Shown piece after piece: positions 13,501 through 22,541 of a DNA stretch of 64,000 nucleotides; the stretch's first letter is position 1, and the number at the start of each line of letters is the position of its first letter. The DNA is taken from NCBI GenBank assembly GCA_917880885.1, contig OU862923.1, positions 22,356,770-22,420,769 of the forward strand, written 5' to 3'. The stretch comes from Limnephilus marmoratus (taxonomy: Eukaryota; Arthropoda; Insecta; Trichoptera; Limnephilidae). The notes under the pieces are model-generated. The model saw only the letters and a program-made list of their open reading frames with translations, had not been told where the DNA came from and did no database searches. The translations under genes were made by a program, and so were the position numbers.

Positions 13501-16500
13501 CTACCCAACACTAAGTCTTTGGGGTTGCTGTGTGGAGGTTTTTTTTTTAAAGAGACCCATGGAAACAAAGGGGGAGGAGACAAAGAGGCCAGCAAATCAT
13601 TCCATAGCCGAGCTGTTGAACTCAAGAACGAGTCGTAGGAACGAACCGTTCTCATGTGACTCGACTCGTTCTCACAACTCGTTCTCACTCGACAAATGTC
13701 GGGCGCGTAAATTTTTAAATTATTTTAAATAATATATATGACATATTTGCGGCGCGTTTCAAAGTGGAAGAGACTCTCAGCATCACCCTGGTGTGAGACA
13801 ACCATTCAGAATTCAAGCATTGCTTGAAATGACTTTGGCCGTGTTTGGTGACCTGATCTGAATGGCCATGTAATTCCCAACCTTCCTCTTCCAACTTCCA
13901 GCCCCAGCAATTGGGATTCTGGTGCGGTATTCACATAAAAAATGTTTTAAATTTTTTATTGTTGTACTTTCACTCCACACAGAAGGCCCCGAGGAAAATA
14001 ATTTTTCTTCAGAGTCTATGTCATCTATGGAGATGTTGTGTGGATGGTTTTTTTTAGGGAGAAGAGGGGTCTTGAAGAGATCTATGTTGAATTAGGTAAG
14101 AAACACAGAAGCCAGCTATCATTCGACAGCTGAGCTCAAGAACTCGAGAACTTGAACAAGCCGTAGAAATGACCTATTCTTATGCGATATAAAAGTCAAC
14201 CATGCACAAATGTTGGGTTCCCGATTGGTGTGTTTCACAATTATGCAACGGTGCCGAAGGGATCACAGACGCTAGTTCCTTCGAGCACCTTCCATTGAAA
14301 TACCGGTAGAACACGGACAGCATTCCTAACTGATGCCAGTGCTCTAAAGATTGCGATCCAGTTGTAATCGGGGAAGCTATCAAACGGACCGCCCGTTTTT
14401 GCGCAGAGTCATGTTTTTTTTTAAATTATTTTGGGACTCCAAACCAGAGGTGGCTACCAAATTAAACAGTTGGCCGCCCTTGTGTTTTATACAGGGTCAG
14501 CAGTTAAAGTATATCTCCAAAACAAACCGTTCCGAGAAAACTTTGCACGATTACTATAGGTCAATAAACTTTTATTTCCGACAACGTACTCAACTTGCTA
14601 AAACTGTGAAGTAATTTAAAAACAACTATTTAATAGGTACCTACGCGTTTTTTCCGTGTTTAAAAATTAAGTTGTCTTCCCTAGAGTTCGGCTCTGTAAA
14701 AGCCGCCACTTTGCCGCCTCCTACTGATAATGAACTGATATTTTTTAAAAGTTACATGGGAAATAGAAAGCAAACTGTGAAACTTAATAACATAATCAGT
14801 GAGTGTATTGATGTCAAATTCGGGGTGCCGCAAGGAAGTATTCTGGGTCCGATTCTGTTCCTTATTTACATTAATGATCTATGCCACATAGAATGTGAAG
14901 GAGAAATCATCAGTTTTGCGGATGATACTGTTCTCCTAATAAATGGGAATAATTGGACAGAAACATTTAAGAAAGCAGAAGACACACTTAATAGGATTAA
15001 AAAATGGCTAGACTACTATTCACTTACACTTAATGCTAATAAAACCAAATTCATCACTTTTAAAATAAAAAATAAGAAAAACTCTGAAGAAAACCTGAAC
15101 TTGAAAATCCATAGCCCGCATCACTTAAATGAGAATTGTGATTGTCCCTCATTAGAAAACGTTGACCATATAACGTATCTGGGTCTAAAAATTGACCAAA
15201 ACTTAAAATGGACCGAACACATTACGTATTTAAATAATAAAATTAAAAAACTAAGTTATTTTTTCAAAACTATCAGGAAGTCCTCATTAAAAAAGACTTA
15301 ATCAAGATTTACATGGCTCTCTGCCAATCACTGTTAGAATACGGTATTATCGGATGGGGCAGTGCAAATAAAAACATACTAAATCCACTAATTAAAACTC
15401 AAAAAGCTATAATGAAAATTATACTGAAAGTTCCTGTAAGAACTAGCACTGACGAAATCTTCAACAATCTTAACATCATGTCAATTAAACAACTATATTC
15501 TAAAACTATACTCATTTACATTCATAAGTACAAAACCCAAGAAATAACAACTAATACGTACATTAGAAACACTAGATCTCATGGTCAAAAACTTATCCAA
15601 CAAGTAACTACTAACACAACATTTGGGCAAAAAAGCTTCTTATATTATGGCATTAAACTTTACAATAAAATACCACTCTCACTCAAAAACCTCAACATTA
15701 TAACATTTAAATTTCAAATAAAAAGCTGGATACTAAATATAGGGAGATCAGAAATAGAAAATATACTGATATCAAATACAGACTAAAACCAAATCTAGTA
15801 ATCTGAATTATAAAAAAAACCACTATCTTATTTACTTTATAATTATTTAAAAAAAATACTACATGATATATGTTATGTCTAATTCATATCAATTTCTTAT
15901 AATTAAATTATAATATGTAAATGAAATCCTCAGCACGGGAGATCCCAGTGAGGATATCATTATCTCTACTGTTACTAAGAAATGAAGATTTCTAATTTCT
16001 TATTATTATTATTATTATTCTAGTAGTACGAATTTGCTGAGTTCTTTCTGCAATATTAATATTATTAAAAAAATTACAAAGTGTTTGTGTAATATACAGC
16101 TGTTTTACATTCATGACATTACATTCCTTATAAATTATATGACTTGGATATCTAAATTTTTTCTTGAACATAACTTTAAGGATCAGTTTTTGGGCAATGT
16201 TAAGTGGTTCTATATAAGTCTTTTGGCAAGAACCCCAGCACACAATATTATAAGAAAGTAGAGACTGGATTATTGCAAAATAAACCATCTTCAATTTTTC
16301 CTTGTCTAGTATATGTCTGAGTTCTTTAAAGATATAGGTAAGTCTCCTAATATTATTTACCAACATATTAACATGATCGTTCCATCTTAAAAATTTATCT
16401 ATTTTTACGCCAAGGTATTTGATGCTGACTACATTTTCTACAGGGTTACAGTTACAGGTTTGCAAACAATTGTGTATTATTAAATTATGAGTGGCGGAAG

Positions 16501-19500
16501 GTTGACTTTTACTTGAAATGCTAAAAGTAATATATTTGGTTTTTTGTATGTTCAAAGTTAAAATACTATTATTTAACCAACTATTTACCACTCTTAAACC
16601 TGTATTACATTTGTTAAATGTTTCATCCCAAGTTTTACCCTCAAATATTAAGGTAGTATCATCTGCAAAACTAACAATGTTACCAGGAATATTCAGATTA
16701 CATAAATCATTTATATATATTAGAAACAATATTGGCCCAAGCACACTACCTTGCGGGACTCCAAAGGAGATTGATTTACCATTGCTTAATATTTTATTTA
16801 TCTCTACTTGCTGCGTTCTATCACTAAGATAAGATCTGAACCAACCCATTGCTGTACTATCAATGCCTAGAGATGATAATTTTTTAAGGAGCAATTCATG
16901 GGAAACTGTATCAAATGCTTTTGATAAGTCCAAAACACCGCTAAAGCTTTGTTGCCATAATCCAGCGCGCTTATAACTTTGGTCAGTACCTTCAATACAG
17001 CATCACTCGTACCTTTATTCTCTCTGAAACCGAATTGATTGTCGGAGAGTATTTTGTGCTTTTCTAAGAATGAAACTAATCTTGACTTTACCAATCTTTC
17101 TATTACTTTTGAGAGAGTATTGAGCAAGGATATGGGTCGATAATTGTTAACATCTAGCTGATCTCCACCTTTGAAAAGAGGAATAACCTTAGCAATCTTA
17201 CAATGAGAGGGAAACACGCCATTTTTAAAACTAATATTAACAATATGTGATATGGGACCAGCCAATACAGAAACGTTTTGTTTATACACCATTGTACTTA
17301 AGCCATCAATACCACAGGAAAAAGACATTTTTAATTCGTGTATCACTTTTGTAACTTCATAAATGTTAGTAGATTTAAATTCAAATGTGTCTCCTGTTAC
17401 TTGAGTACTAGGTATAAAATGTTTACAAGACACATTTCGGTAGTTTTGTTTGCGCTGCACAAATTTTTGGCGAATCTAGGACCAATATCGCTGAAGAAGT
17501 TATTTACGTGATTAGTGATTATATTTGGATTCTCCTCCATTGAGATAATATTGTTATTGATTTTTAATTTTTTTATAGACAATTGTTCCTTTCGTATATT
17601 TACAGCCTCCTTTATAATCTTCCACTGTTGTTTGGTATTTCCATTGACGTTATCCAATTTTCTTCTGTAATACGCTTGTTTTGTATATTTTATAATTTTT
17701 GTACACCAGTTTCTATATCTTTTGTAATAGTTCAGCAATTGAATATTATTTAACTCTTCTCGACATTTGTAGTGCAATTTGTCACGGGTTCTGAGGCATT
17801 TAATAATTCCATCATTTATCCAAGGTTTTAAGTACTCCATGTTATGTTTTTCACTTTGTACAGACGAACAATTTTTCACATGCATTTTTAAACACTTTAT
17901 AAAATTTTCAGCAGCTGAATTAACATCTTGAGATGATAGGACTGACTGCCATGATTCCTCCTTTAATCTGTCCTTCAAAAGATTGTTATCTATGACGGTT
18001 TTGATTTTCACATTATCCTTTGCTATTTTCTTTAGTGTAAAGCTCATAAATCTCAGCAATATCACATCATGATCTGTTATGCCAGTAGTGAAGACAGCTC
18101 CTTGTGGTTCGAATTTAGATTTCACCATAATGTGATCGATGCAGGTTGAACTGGTAGAAGAAACTCTTGTAGGTGAATTTATGATTGGTTTCAAACCATG
18201 AAAAGCCATAAGTGAGAGGTATTTCTGAGTTTTCATATCGCTCAAATCCAAAGTATTAATATTTATATCCCCACATAAAATGATTTCCTTATTTTGGATA
18301 GATGTAGAGTCAAGCAGTTCGCTCAGTGATTCAAGGAAATAATCTATTTGAGCCTGGGACGGAGATCTATACACAGCTATTACACACAAGGTACTCAATA
18401 TCTGCATGCTTAGGCAGTTTGCGCCAGGGAGAACAACTTCATCAACAGTCGCGTGAACATTTTGTTTTATATAGGCAACTACACCATCGTTCTGCAAACA
18501 GTTTTTATTTGTATTGTAAACAGTGTATCCAGGGATGTTAGGTATATTGGTAATTTTTTTTAGCCAAGCTTCTGTAAACACTAGTACCTCAGGACGGTGT
18601 TCAATCCCATCCAGCATAGTTATGGTTTCATCAAAGTTTTTATTTAAACTTCTAACGTTTAAACAAAGTAAAGAAAACTTGGAATGTTTTAAAAAATTTT
18701 TGCAAGTTAATAGATCTTTAATAATTAAATTAGGTTCTGTGATGTCACTCAAATCAACGCATTTTTCTAAATCGACATCCATTTTTAATGATGTAAATAT
18801 TTTCGGTGCCTTTATTAATCAAATTCTATAATAATCTATTGAGGTCGTCTTCGTGTTTTATTTCCTTGATTTTTTTGCCATCATCTTCTTTCATCAGAAC
18901 CGAACCATTTTTATACCAAATGTATTTATATTTTAATTCTTTTCCCTTTGTTTTAGCTTTCCAAAGTAGCTCTTTAAAATAAGGAGTTAGTGATTCTCCT
19001 AGGAATATCATGTTTTCACGGTTCGAAATCACTTTCTTATTTGCCAATAATTTTAATCTACATTCTGGATTTCTAATTTTTAGGATAATTTTTTTTGGAT
19101 GTCCTGGTCTTCTGTCATATTGCCTTATTGCTGAGGTAATATCATCTGAACTTATTTTAATATTAGCACTTTCAATTAGTTTGATAGCGGTTATTTTGGG
19201 ATGTTCATTAGTTTTTTCCTCAATTCCTGTAATTTCAATTTGGTCATCAAGGTTGGACTGTTCTAAGTAAGCCAGTCTAGTTTCCAGTTGCTTAATGTTT
19301 TTCCTTTTGTTTTCCAAATCGGTTTTTAAACTTTCTACTTCGCCTTTAACATGATTTATGGAGTCTAAGCGAGAAATGATGTCATCATATTTTTGACTAA
19401 TAAATTCCGTTGTTTTTTGAAACATTTTTTTGTCAATGTTTTCAAGAATTTGAGTTTTTATTTTCTCCAGTTTTGAATCTACGTATGATGCAAATTTTGA

Positions 19501-21529
19501 AAAAACATCTTCTTCTGGGTTAAAGTCATCAGGCACAGTATTCATTTTGTTTTTGGATCTTGTGTTCAAATTATCTTGTTGTTGGGTACCGGTTTTTTTG
19601 CTCGAACTCATGGTCACTCTAGTAGTAGACTGTATTTCTGCAAAAACAGCACAAAGCACAAGAGCGGTCTGAGACAGTGAAGCAAGCAAGCAAGCTGTAT
19701 GGTCAGTGTAGGAAAGATGGCGATGTTGTTGGCCAATCACAAGAACTTTCCTTAGCTTTGAATATATTTCAATTTCACTGTCACTATTTTCCGATATTAA
19801 TATTTATTATTCACTTAAATACTCCTGTTTCAAAGTACAGAATTCATATCACTATTAATGCAGTAAACACTTGTATGTATCTTGTAACTGTTTCGGATTG
19901 TATTATTTACTAATAAATACAATTATTCGAAATTTGTAATGGATCACTGTTACTGTGTGTTATTTCGATTCGGTAGGTAGGTTGGTATTGATTTATTTAT
20001 AACTACCTGGGGTACCCGTCTTCGCTCAGGACAACATTCGAAAGTGTTCTGGAATGTTCCACAATGATGTTCCTGATTCCCTATTCCCAAATATTCCACA
20101 ACATTCCAGAACGTTCTCAAAACTTTTAGACTCACCGACGTACTCTGCCACTTCTTCCAGAACTTTCTATAGTTTTATTGAACCTTCTAGAACTTTCCGG
20201 AAGACTATTGAAATTTCTAGAGGGCGAAACTTCCAGCCCTATATCTTCAAAAGCACGCCCTTTAGGTAAAAACGGGAACCGTCATCCTGTAGGGGAGATA
20301 GAGATCTACTACACCAACTCTCTTGATCATACCGGGACTCTTTTCTGAGTTTTTGCAGGAAGCACGTTTTTTTGGACTTTCTTTTATAATATATTTTGAA
20401 TATTGATTACTTCGAGACAAAAACTAAAGGAAGTATATATCGTTGCAAAAAGCAATACTGCTGTAACCGCCACTACCTATGAAAATACTTTATAAACACC
20501 TTTTGCAGGTTTTTTTTTTCTTACCCTGTATAAATCGCTGAACTCCCACAACCTAATAAAACCTGTGTAGTGATGGTGTGTCGAGGATAAATATCCCACA
20601 AACAATGTATTTATATCAGATTGCCAATTAGGTACGCCGGCGCTCAACGGGTACAATTTATCATATCCAATGCATGCTTTTGGCACTTGAGAAGTTAAAG
20701 GTTCTCCTCAAAAGTTTTCAATTTATAACACAGCACATAAATAGTATTAAAGTTATGCACAAGGATGTGTATTGATATTTTTTCTGCCGAATTTTGGTTG
20801 CTGTTTCGTGTTTAAATCTTGCCATCTGATGTGGTCATTTTACAGAGTATTTTTTTTTTTTTTTTTACAGTGACCGCACAAGAATCTCAACTGCTCCCGT
20901 CTGCAGCCAGTGAGACTATGGCATATGGTAGTGGGGAGGGGAAGGAGGTGGGGAAGAGGAAGGTTGGGAAGTACCTGGCTATTCAGATCTGGTCACCAAA
21001 CACGGCTAAAGCCATTTTCAAGCAACGTTTCAATTCTGAATGGTGGTCTTACACCAGGGCGATACTGATAGTATCTTCCACTCTGGAACATGCCGCAAAT
21101 ATACTATATATTATTTTTTAAAGGAATTAATTGTGAAATAATACAAATTAATCAAATAAAATTTATTTGCGCATGCCGGGTTCGAACCCGCGACCTTCGG
21201 ATTGTGAGTCAAGAGTCTTACCCACTGGACTACGGAGGTCGTCAAGAGTATTATTTTGTCGTATTTGACTCCTCTTTTTTCTTTTCTAGGCAAGTGATGC
21301 ATACCTCCAGATGGCGATAGGCAACGCCCCCTGGCCCATCGGAGTGACCATGGTGGGTATCCACGCCAGAACCGGACGTGAGAAAATCTTCTCCAAGAAC
21401 GTGGCCCACGTGATGAACGATGAAACCCAGAGAAAATACATTCAAGCCCTCAAAAGACTAATGACAAAATGCCAAGAGTATTTCCCCACGGATCCTTCTA
21501 GATGTGTAGAATATACTCCTCTAACCTGA
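4596..21529 (+). CDS. PRPF18: Pre-mRNA-splicing factor 18 (complete, seven exons)
   Basis: Exons are 4596-4658, 4782-4899, 5168-5346, 5474-5557, 6352-6486, 7440-7652 and 21290-21529; all have GT/AG borders and consistent phases, giving 1032 nt and 343 aa, very near the 342 aa of human PRPF18. The N-terminus reads [15 protein letters not shown]. Residues about 77-120 form the SFM/PRP4-like motif ([20 protein letters not shown]). Residues 194-335 form the helical Prp18 domain, and its conserved loop [19 protein letters not shown] starts near residue 275. Prp18 acts in the spliceosome with Slu7 in the second transesterification step, helping 3' splice-site use. Intron 5 contains a SINE1 copy. 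Intron 6 is 13.6 kb and almost wholly transposon. The start was chosen because it gives the conserved N-terminus and full family length. Confidence 0.96.
5009..5085 (-). repeat. Degraded hammerhead-like repeat in PRPF18 intron 2
   Basis: On the minus strand it reads as an aged copy of the repeat at 24093-24180: TGATGATGGATATTGTAACG, then a GTCTAAAACGTTGG block. The first core base and the GAAAC box are mutated, so activity is not expected. Confidence 0.5.
6561..7010 (-). mobile_element. SINE1 copy, near full length, in PRPF18 intron 5
   Basis: On the minus strand it runs from the 'tttgggaggcgggtatggg' head through the middle module with the 'gagagaccggttgagggag' block to the CCTGAGG hairpin and an A-run (T-run 6561-6568 on the plus strand). 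At about 450 bp it is one of the most complete long-form copies here. Confidence 0.85.
7653..8194. other. Start of PRPF18 intron 6, no feature seen
   Basis: AT-rich intronic sequence without ORFs, tRNA-like motifs or repeats that match elsewhere in the window. Confidence 0.5.
8195..9172 (-). repeat. Probable 3' UTR of LINE B with terminal stem-loop
   Basis: It follows the stop codon of the LINE B ORF2 fragment on the minus strand. A perfect 12 bp inverted repeat (ATTATTAACCCC at 8268-8279, GGGGTTAATAAT at 8299-8310) encloses a 19 nt loop. Just beyond it the minus strand becomes an AATAAATA-type simple tail near 8195-8232. A second similar tail lies near 8800-8820, so two LINE 3' ends may be fused here. 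A 3' stem-loop plus simple repeat tail is typical of CR1/L2/Jockey-group elements. Confidence 0.45.
9173..9404 (-). pseudogene. C-terminal fragment of LINE B ORF2, separated by insertion of LINE A
   Basis: The minus-strand reading ([20 protein letters not shown] ... FNSLPEHIK) aligns with the C-terminus of LINE A ORF2 ([20 protein letters not shown] ... SLK). The main LINE B ORF2 at 16021-18782 breaks off just before this part. The two pieces are therefore one gene split by LINE A. An in-frame TGA or a frameshift occurs near the junction. Confidence 0.8.
9464..11414 (+). pseudogene. LINE A ORF2, endonuclease and N-terminal RT part
   Basis: The reading starts [12 protein letters not shown] and runs open to 11263; it continues one frame over (11232-11444) through [13 protein letters not shown], so a frameshift lies near 11250. 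Apurinic-endonuclease motifs are visible in order: [40 protein letters not shown] and ITDHYTLIL. The RT region begins with [15 protein letters not shown]. The frame stops where the hAT-like element enters at 11415. The product would nick target DNA and prime reverse transcription; this copy is dead. Confidence 0.9.
12283..12415 (+). mobile_element. SINE1 head fragment
   Basis: Matches the first 130 bp of the family: 'tttgggaggcgggtatgggt' through 'tggttcgctacgtttggtga'. It is cut after the 'gggatgaggtttgtc' block and followed by unrelated GT-rich sequence. Confidence 0.75.
12560..12955. repeat. Tandem array of SINE2-tail units
   Basis: Six units begin at about 12565, 12637, 12713, 12771, 12855 and 12917, each with 'taccgcacaagagt' followed by a CAACTGCTC-like block and an A/T tract, spaced 58-84 bp. 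The motif is the 3' end of the SINE2 family reversed. Expansion by slippage across A/T tails is the likely origin. Confidence 0.7.
12956..13110. repeat. G-rich low-complexity tract
   Basis: Irregular GGGGGTGG and GGAGG runs, including 'gggggggggggg' near 13078. The small ORF through it is Gly/Arg-rich by composition only. Confidence 0.8.
13141..13400 (+). mobile_element. SINE1 copy, internally deleted
   Basis: The head 'gggaggcgggtatgggtac' is present, followed by a shortened middle and the 3' hairpin 'ctgaggggaattttcctcag'. A C-rich tract follows at 13405-13445. Confidence 0.75.
13500..13700 (-). mobile_element. LINE C 3' fragment, reversed
   Basis: On the minus strand it matches the RT C-terminal block ([11 protein letters not shown]) and the 'ccatgggtctctt' segment of the LINE C copies at 50270 and 57238. 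Confidence 0.65.
13745..13935 (+). mobile_element. SINE2 fragment in tRNA-to-tail orientation
   Basis: This part reads in sense orientation: 'gcggcgcgtttcaaagtgg' through 'ggccgtgtttggtgacc' to 'ggtgcggtattcac'. The tRNA-like head is missing. Confidence 0.65.
13970..14412 (-). mobile_element. LINE C 3' fragment, reversed
   Basis: The minus strand matches the LINE C C-terminus from the KRAVRL block through [13 protein letters not shown] to the 3' hairpin. Several stops and substitutions mark it as an old copy. Confidence 0.75.
14732..15786 (+). pseudogene. LINE A ORF2, central and C-terminal RT part
   Basis: The frame resumes after the hAT-like insertion with [16 protein letters not shown], then the conserved [20 protein letters not shown] block and the catalytic [11 protein letters not shown] one-base shift near 15297 separates the last 157 residues ([17 protein letters not shown] onwards), which include the [10 protein letters not shown] end motif. 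The catalytic aspartates are intact but the frame is broken. Confidence 0.9.
15999..16020. repeat. (ATT)n microsatellite at the LINE A/LINE B junction
   Basis: About seven TTA units form the 3' tail of LINE A. They abut antisense LINE B coding sequence, which translates artificially as a run of isoleucines. Confidence 0.9.
16021..18782 (-). pseudogene. LINE B ORF2: endonuclease and reverse transcriptase, frameshifted
   Basis: Three overlapping frames (18782-17397, 17460-16867, 16933-16021) make one protein. Endonuclease motifs are [42 protein letters not shown] and [11 protein letters not shown] motifs are [52 protein letters not shown] and the catalytic VSFADDTTL. Frameshifts near 17430 and 16900 inactivate it. 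The last 60-70 residues are at 9173-9404. The family function is target-primed reverse transcription. Confidence 0.9.
18826..19611 (-). CDS. LINE B ORF1: coiled-coil nucleic-acid-binding protein
   Basis: The likely start is the internal methionine of [12 protein letters not shown] at 19611 (261 aa); the frame is open upstream to 19740. The protein has a polar N-terminus, a long heptad-rich middle ([20 protein letters not shown] and onward to [10 protein letters not shown]) and a C-terminal domain starting EITGIEEK with [17 protein letters not shown] and [11 protein letters not shown]. This is the coiled coil plus RRM-like layout of non-LTR ORF1 proteins, which package the element RNA. It is uninterrupted, unlike ORF2. 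Confidence 0.85.
   Translation of the reverse strand: MSSSKKTGTQQQDNLNTRSKNKMNTVPDDFNPEEDVFSKFASYVDSKLEKIKTQILENIDKKMFQKTTEFISQKYDDIISRLDSINHVKGEVESLKTDLENKRKNIKQLETRLAYLEQSNLDDQIEITGIEEKTNEHPKITAIKLIESANIKISSDDITSAIRQYDRRPGHPKKIILKIRNPECRLKLLANKKVISNRENMIFLGESLTPYFKELLWKAKTKGKELKYKYIWYKNGSVLMKEDDGKKIKEIKHEDDLNRLL
20047..20202. promoter_or_regulatory. Cluster of perfect heat-shock elements
   Basis: Four exact TTCnnGAAnnTTC triads occur at 20047-20059, 20104-20116, 20155-20167 and 20185-20197. The last extends on both sides to five alternating boxes (GAACCTTCTAGAACTTTCCG, then GAA ending at 20202). This spacing is the binding consensus of trimeric HSF1. The block sits in PRPF18 intron 6, 1.1 kb before the last exon, in sequence that looks repeat-derived. 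Whether HSF binds is not shown. Confidence 0.7.
20843..21243 (-). mobile_element. SINE2, full-length copy with tRNA-like head and poly(A)
   Basis: On the minus strand the head (21240-21168) has an A-box-like TAGTCCAGTGG and an exact B box, GGTTCGAACCC. The body includes 'ggtgtaagaccaccattcag' and the copy ends in 'cttgtgcggtcactgt' plus about 17 A. This is the structure of a tRNA-derived, Pol III-transcribed SINE. It lies 47 bp upstream of the PRPF18 last exon. The ORFs across it are fortuitous. Confidence 0.9.
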
Positions 21530-21658
21530 TCACAACACAATCTGTTCATCCTTAATTTGTCTCCAAGAGTTCTCTCCTATGAAGAGTTAAAATGTGTACA
21601 AAATCTCGGTCTAAATTGTTTGCATTCACAGTTTTACAAGACATTAATTTATGATTAA

Positions 21659-21664
21659 AATAAA
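21659..21664 (+). terminator. PRPF18 poly(A) signal AATAAA
   Basis: A canonical hexamer 130 bp after the PRPF18 stop codon, followed by a T-rich tract. It is the first such signal downstream. Confidence 0.75.
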
Positions 21665-22541
21665 ACAATTTTTTTAATAATCACTTCTTTATTGCTTTAT
21701 TTCGAACTTCATAAATATTAAAACATTTAACCCGTACACCGCTCAACAAATCGGCTCACACGTCCACCGTGCGCGGTTCGATTTTGACATTTTTTTATTT
21801 ATCACTTAAAATACTTATGTTATTTTGAAACCTTGAATTTTTATTACTATAACATAAACATGTAATCTGTGAAACCAACCCATTTAAATAAAGAAAGCCG
21901 AAGCCAAGGAGATGTAGGTATGTATCGACTAAATGCGATCCCAAGAATTGAGGATATTTTTTACTTATCTGGAGGAAATAAAGATATTATTTCTTATATA
22001 TTTCAACAGATATCACAATGGAATAAAGAATAGGCCACATTTTGAACCCGGGTTGAGTACGCAGCATTTTTTATACATTCTGCAAAATTTTGATTTGATA
22101 CTTCGGTGCCGGTCGATCATGCACACACACGTCAGTCGTGCCGTGGGCTTGACTTTCCAAATCACACACATCAGCTGCAGGTAAATAGTTAACAAGGCAG
22201 AAAAATATTTTTTCACTGGATATTATGTAAAATATTTGTAATGAAATACCTATTAACAATACTTATTGTCTGCTTTAAAACTAAACAAGCTTAGCTATTT
22301 AGCTTACCTCTAATAGAGAATACAATTGAACTAGAGATTCTCACATGAACTAAAAGAATTATAAGATCACTGTACAAATTGAGTTTTTCAGTGACAAAGG
22401 AAAAATAATTATTAAATACTGATAAATGTCAAAAGACCCTAATACCTGCAATACCAATTTTAAATAAACTATGAGATTCATAAATAGTAAAAAAAAAAAA
22501 AAATGTACTTGGAAAATATAATATGAATTTATATATGAGAT
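21665..22541. other. Convergent intergenic region between PRPF18 and P5CR
   Basis: No ORF or RNA gene was found. A fragment starting 'tttaacccgtacaccgctc' at 21727 resembles a piggyBac-type end but has no partner. The P5CR 3' UTR must lie in the right part; no certain poly(A) signal was picked. Confidence 0.5.

Larger units (their letters stand above)
11415..14723. mobile_element. hAT-like DNA element inserted in LINE A (3.3 kb, no transposase)
   Basis: CTGATAAT flanks both ends (11407-11414 and 14724-14731). Removing the insert restores the LINE reading frame (...GITDN | [10 protein letters not shown]...). The ends read TATGAGGC and, reversed, TAGGAGGC; a subterminal match follows around GTGGTGGC/GTGGCGGC and CAGAGCCG. 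No transposase-like ORF is present. The interior is a patchwork of SINE1, SINE2 and LINE 3' fragments plus G-rich and C-rich simple sequence. Segments 11445-12280 and 14413-14640 match nothing recognised. Confidence 0.8.
9405..16020 (+). mobile_element. LINE A: 5'-truncated non-LTR retrotransposon inserted into LINE B
   Basis: The element holds ORF2 only (endonuclease plus reverse transcriptase), lacks ORF1, and ends in an ATT microsatellite at 15999-16020. Before the tail is a stem-loop with ATCCTC (15926-15931) and GAGGAT (15950-15955). LINE B coding sequence resumes immediately at both borders. The body is interrupted at 11415-14723 by a hAT-like element. The protein resembles LINE B closely enough to share the clade (CR1/L2/Jockey group) but is a different family. 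The exact left border is uncertain by about 15 bp. Confidence 0.85.
16021..19760 (-). mobile_element. LINE B: antisense non-LTR retrotransposon with ORF1 and ORF2
   Basis: It is near full length at its 5' side: ORF1 (18826-19611), then ORF2 from 18782 downwards, with 43 nt between them. Its 3' end continues beyond LINE A at 9404-8195. It lies antisense to PRPF18 in intron 6. The 5' border is not defined by a target duplication; 19761-19990 may still belong to it. Confidence 0.85.

Noticed and set aside
20819..21121. 100-residue ORF, with a close twin of 114 residues at 47906-48250
   Set aside because: Both lie antisense across SINE2 copies; their similarity reflects the shared repeat, and other copies break the frame.
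21168..21240. tRNA gene on the minus strand
   Set aside because: The same head heads a 400 bp poly(A)-tailed repeat with several truncated siblings; tRNA pairing is incomplete.
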